Assembly: GCA_009741485.1 (NCBI GenBank)
Contig: CM019218.1
Span: 40,317,358-40,381,357, forward strand
Length of the DNA: 64,000 bases
Direction: 5' to 3'
Origin: Malurus cyaneus samueli
Lineage: Eukaryota > Chordata > Aves > Passeriformes > Maluridae
Shown one piece after another: positions 60,243 to 64,000 of this stretch. Numbering within the stretch: the stretch's first letter is position 1; the number at the start of each line of letters is the position of its first letter. The notes beneath the pieces are model-generated. The model saw only the letters and a program-made list of their open reading frames with translations, had not been told where the DNA came from and made no database searches. A program made the translations under genes and the position numbers.

Positions 60243-63200
60243 GGAAGAGAAAAAGGGAACAGGAATGGTCAACAGCACACAAACAAAACCACACTGCTAG
60301 GCTGGCCGCAGGGAACAGAGAGAATTCAGTGTGCAGTGGCAGAGTATCCCACCCCATCACCACTGGAAAACAGTCAGGAGCTCACTAGGTCATACTGCTG
60401 GAGGCTGGGAAAGGAGATCTGCCTCTGCCCCAGGGAGGACAGACCTCCCATCCTGCTGGAAGGCAATGGTGTGCTGCCTGGGAGAGAAGTGTGCCAGGAA
60501 GTTCCAAATGCAGCCAAGGGAGACTCTTTTAGCACCCTGCTGGTCTTCTCTTTTATCAAGAGGTGAAGACCAAATAGGTACTCTCACATGTAGGTTCACT
60601 AAAATGAGTGACACTAATGGCACAAGTCTCCAAAAAAAACATTCAGTGGGGACTTCAATTGCCATTGCTTTCTCTGAAAAAATTCTCTCAGGAGATGCCA
60701 TCAGCTGTTGTCAATGAAATTCCTGACACTTACACTGTGCTGTCTCTCCATCTGCCTAGAAAAAGGCCATTCTGTTGGCATTATCCCACCATATGCTTTA
60801 AAGATCATGCCAGAAAAAGAACATTTCATCCATTTTTGTGCCTTGGCTCACTGTAATCCCCCCCAGCAGGCTGAACCAGACACTATTACTGCTCACCTGC
60901 TGGCTGCCACCCTCAACAAGTTTTGCCACATGATGTTTGTCCCTACAGCAGCTGACAGAGCTATACCCCGTGTGTCTCTGCTTCTCACAAACCTCACTCA
61001 AGTGCAGGGTCTCGTTTCATAAAGTCAGGAGCCTTTAAACCATATAAAAGGCTTCCAACCAAGACTGCAGAGCATAAGAGTAACAAAATGCAAAGCAAAA
61101 CACCTGTCACTGAAGGTTATAAGAGTTTTGGAAGCTTGTATCAGGAAGAAAAGCAAAAAACAAACTCTACATTATTGAAGAAGGGAATGGTTGAGCAGCC
61201 AACAGCTCATCCTGATACTGCCAGTAATACATCAATTCAAAATGGTTAATTTCGTGCTTAAGACTATGCAAAATCATTTTTGAAGCTGGTTACAGCAAAT
61301 ATACTCTTTAGGTTTCAGCCACAGCTCAAACCACAGCAAGGTGTAGTGTTAAAGGGCATTGGGATCTGACTCTTTTGAGAAAAAAAATTAGGTGAAATTA
61401 GGCTGACTTCTGAACACACATTTATTGCTTTACTTCTGCCCCTTTACTTTCTTGGCCACAAAAGACAGTCTCTTGAGGGAGCTGTCATGCATAGTTTAAC
61501 AACAAATTTTATTTCTATTTTGGTGCCTTATGACCTAGAATATAAACTGGGAGGAATTTTTTCCAGGATTTTATTTTGCAACCAATCTCAGATCAGCAGT
61601 GAGGTATGGATGTTTTATCTTCTCTCCTATCCCCAGTATAAACCCCGTTTCTGAGCCAGTTGGAGCCCTTTGGCATACAACACAGGTTATGGTTAATTTA
61701 ATAAGCAAAGCAAGAAGGGTGCTAAACCAGAGCAGGGGGCAATGCTGCCATCTGCAATTCCTCTCTGTGAGCAGTCCTATCCCCTTTCACACCTACCCCT
61801 GCTGCACTTCTCTCTCACTTTAAATCAACATGAGATACAGCAGCCTTGCAGGCTGAAGCCTTATGTGTACTGATAGCTGGCATCAGACACCCTAAGTCAC
61901 ATTTCTCAACCAAACTCATTTATCCTGAAGATTCCAGGGCAGAGAGCAGTTTGGCCTCTAGAGTGGCTGTGGAGAATGCAAGCACACCCAAAACCCAACA
62001 GAGCACTTCCAAAAAGCTACTATGGGGAACCTGCTGGGCTCCATCATCATTACAGTGAGAGAAGAAACTGGTTCTGAGACAGCAAAAAGGTGACTGAAAG
62101 AGAGAGAGAGGAAGAGAAAGAAGTTTAATTAGAAATGGAAGCAGCACTTTGAAAATACTGAAATTATTTGCAGAAAAGTGCTGTTTTGCTGTCCATGTCT
62201 TATACTGCAAACACAAGGTCCTTCTTTCCTCATGCTCAGCACAGGGTGGAGCAGGGGCAAAAGGCTGCCTTGGGAACACACACAAATAAATCACAGCTAA
62301 AATTAAAGAAAATGAAATGATTTTCAGGCATATAAACTTTACAAGGCAAAATTGTGTGATTTTTTTTTTTTTTAATGGCACAACTGCCTTGTTCAGCTGG
62401 CAGAAATCCAGGATAGGTAGAAACTTCAGTACAGGTCAGGCAGCTACCTTTCAGACTATCCCAGCAGCATGTAGTTGTCCATAAACAGCAAAGCAATCAA
62501 ATTTGTCAAAGTCCAACATTTACAGGGGATTTTGGTCTCGATTGAGCCTGCGGATCAGGTCTGCAAATCCACGCTGAACTGTACAACCACATTTACTTGC
62601 ATAAAAGATATCTGATTGCCCAGCAACCACAAGAACAGAAATCCTGAGCTGCAGTATTCCTAAAGCAATGCCTTGAGTTTATTACAGGCACAGATTGTCT
62701 GAGTCCTGGTAAGTTCTTCTACCACAAGACCATCTTTTCCCAAATGCTGCCAAAGTGTAGCACAAGGCAGGTCGTCGGTCTCTTGCTACAATTTTAGATT
62801 GAAGCAAAGGCTGCAGCTTATAAAAACAGAGGCAGACTGGAGCTTTCTTCACTTGTTCTATTTAAATCTTCTTGACTATCAAATCAGTAACACGATGCCC
62901 ATTAGCTAGCCAATCTCTTCTGGCTGGCCACATGTGTAAGCAGAGCTCCTGGATCATGTGTAAAAACATTTCCCAGAATAAGCATGCTCTTCCTGAAGTG
63001 AGGTGCCCATTCTCTCACCCAGACACATTTATCCATACTTTAAACACAGAATTCTAATTGTTGGGTTTTTTTTTTTTTTTAACAGAATCCTCAGATGTAA
63101 GGAAGTCTCCATGCAAAATTCCTGTCATCCCTCAGAATTAATATGCAACAGCTTTCTGTTTGCAAAGGGTGGTTGATGCAGCAGCTGAAGCAGGCAAACA

Positions 63201-63556
63201 AGCAGAGACAGAGTGCAGGCAGCAAACGAACAGGTACAATCTCTTACTGCAGTGACAGCAATACACCAGGCATGGACCAGGGGGTTTTAAAATCCAGTCC
63301 ATCTCCAGAGACAGGGGAAACTTTGTGGGGGTTTGTGCAGTGATGGGGCACCTAGTTCACTAGGCCATGGAAAAGAAAAAGTCTGTCACAAAAATCTACA
63401 TTCAGAAACATTAATCAGGACCTTCTCAAGGGTGTTTTAGCTTTTATTTTCTGTCTCTCACACAGTCAGGCACTGTTTCCTTTTCCAGCACAAATGCCTC
63501 CCATTACCCAACCTGTGTACCCCAAAAATAGCTTCAGTACAATGTTCATATCTTAC
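60243..63556 (-). other. PRR5L: last PRR5L intron
   Basis: About 3.3 kb, GT-AG bounded and phase-consistent with the two flanking exons. It contains homopolymer T runs near 62.36 and 63.07 kb, and no other exon I can support. Confidence 0.75.
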
Positions 63557-63683
63557 CAAGCAAACAGGTGCTACCAGAGGAGCTGTGATCCTCACACAAA
63601 CCTAAGAATGGTGATACCACCTGCTTGACCAGCTCTTCCAGCTGTAGGTAGCCCTCAGTGGGGCCAGTAGGCTCATGAACACT
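63557..63683 (-). CDS. PRR5L: PRR5L (Protor-2), penultimate coding exon
   Basis: Acceptor TTTGATTTTCAG, donor G|GTAAGA. Starts in phase 0 and leaves one base of the next codon. Reads SVHEPTGPTEGYLQLEELVK, then QVVSPFLGLCEDHSSSG. This matches the PRR5/PRR5L family block after the conserved VQMLL.LQ segment (in PRR5: VHESRGVTEDYLRLETLV), the end of the Rictor-binding HbrB-like core. Upstream exons lie beyond the right edge, so the gene is partial here. Confidence 0.9.
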
Positions 63684-64000
63684 CTGAAAATCAAACATAA
63701 AACATCAACATTACCCTTAAAAGGTTTTTGAGGAAAGCCTGGGGTCTGTCAGTTCTCTCTGTCCTGGAACAGGATATATCAGTACCCAACCATATCAGTA
63801 AAGCTTTTGGAGCTGATGGAGGTTTGGGTGCCTTTCAGGTCAATCTCCTTGTTCAAGTCAGAGTCACGCCCCATGGACATTGAGCAGACAGCTCTTTTTC
63901 CTATCCAAGAGACAGGAAGGTACAAGGTGTGCTTGCACCAATGATGTGCACGGTGTACAGCAGCAGTGTGATCACGCCAGGGCGGTTCTGCCAGAAAACA
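63684..64000 (-). other. PRR5L: PRR5L upstream intron, cut by window edge
   Basis: No exon supported. A minus-strand acceptor-like TTTTCTGGCAG near 63.98 kb is followed by a frame that hits a stop after about 30 codons and does not resemble the PRR5L segment expected next. Confidence 0.5.

Noticed and set aside
60086..60717. Plus-strand frames around 60.1-60.7 kb
   Set aside because: They are antisense to the PRR5L last exon and its intron; the minus-strand reading matches the family and has proper splice sites.
63880..63988. Another PRR5L exon at the right edge
   Set aside because: There is an acceptor-like sequence, but the frame stops after about 30 codons, lacks a donor, and does not resemble the expected preceding segment.
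1..64000. CRISPR arrays, tRNA/rRNA genes, bacterial-type operons, endogenous retroviral genes or LTRs
   Set aside because: None seen. The window is eukaryotic, and I recognised no cloverleaf, LTR pair or viral polyprotein motif on reading.

Overview
This is a vertebrate nuclear window, almost certainly from a bird. It holds the RAG recombinase cluster and its conserved neighbours in the order RAG2 (+), RAG1 (-), TRAF6 (+), PRR5L (-, 3' part only). The proteins read as bird orthologues. Each RAG gene has one uninterrupted coding exon, and the recognisable interspersed repeats are sparse CR1 LINE fragments, as in birds. I cannot name the species from the sequence. The four genes keep the order and relative orientations known from human chromosome 11p12, with the window inverted relative to human.

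Layout. 1-5.9 kb: AT-rich, with no exon I can support. 5.98-6.5 kb: a CpG island just upstream of RAG2. It carries a strong minus-strand 5' splice-site sequence, so it may also serve a gene leaving the window to the left (IFTAP is the syntenic expectation). 6.6-8.2 kb: RAG2. 8.2-16.3 kb: the interval between the convergent RAG2 and RAG1, with two diverged copies of one dispersed repeat. 16.3-19.4 kb: RAG1. 19.4-25.9 kb: RAG1 upstream region with a 5'-truncated CR1. 25.9-26.8 kb: CpG island, the probable TRAF6 promoter. 26.8-27.4 kb: a GC-rich minisatellite of about 17 units. 34.6-45.7 kb: six TRAF6 coding exons that splice in phase to 545 codons. 45.7-59.9 kb: the TRAF6/PRR5L convergent interval. 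59.9-63.7 kb: the last two coding exons of PRR5L, which splice in phase; the rest of that gene lies to the right.

Function. RAG1 and RAG2 form the V(D)J recombinase: RAG1 binds and cuts recombination signal sequences, and RAG2 is the kelch/PHD partner that reads chromatin. TRAF6 is the RING E3 ligase and adaptor of TLR/IL-1R/CD40-family signalling. PRR5L is an mTORC2-associated protein. RAG1 and RAG2 work together; TRAF6 and PRR5L are conserved neighbours without a shared pathway.

Points for a second look: a Leu at the RAG2 PHD position that is Tyr445 in human; an in-frame RAG2 upstream ATG with better context than the family start; a miR-146 seed match in the TRAF6 3' UTR; the TRAF6 minisatellite, one unit of which carries a splice-donor-like sequence; and the possible bidirectional promoter at RAG2. 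I found no new multigene system. All calls come from reading the sequence and from recalled family knowledge; no search was run.
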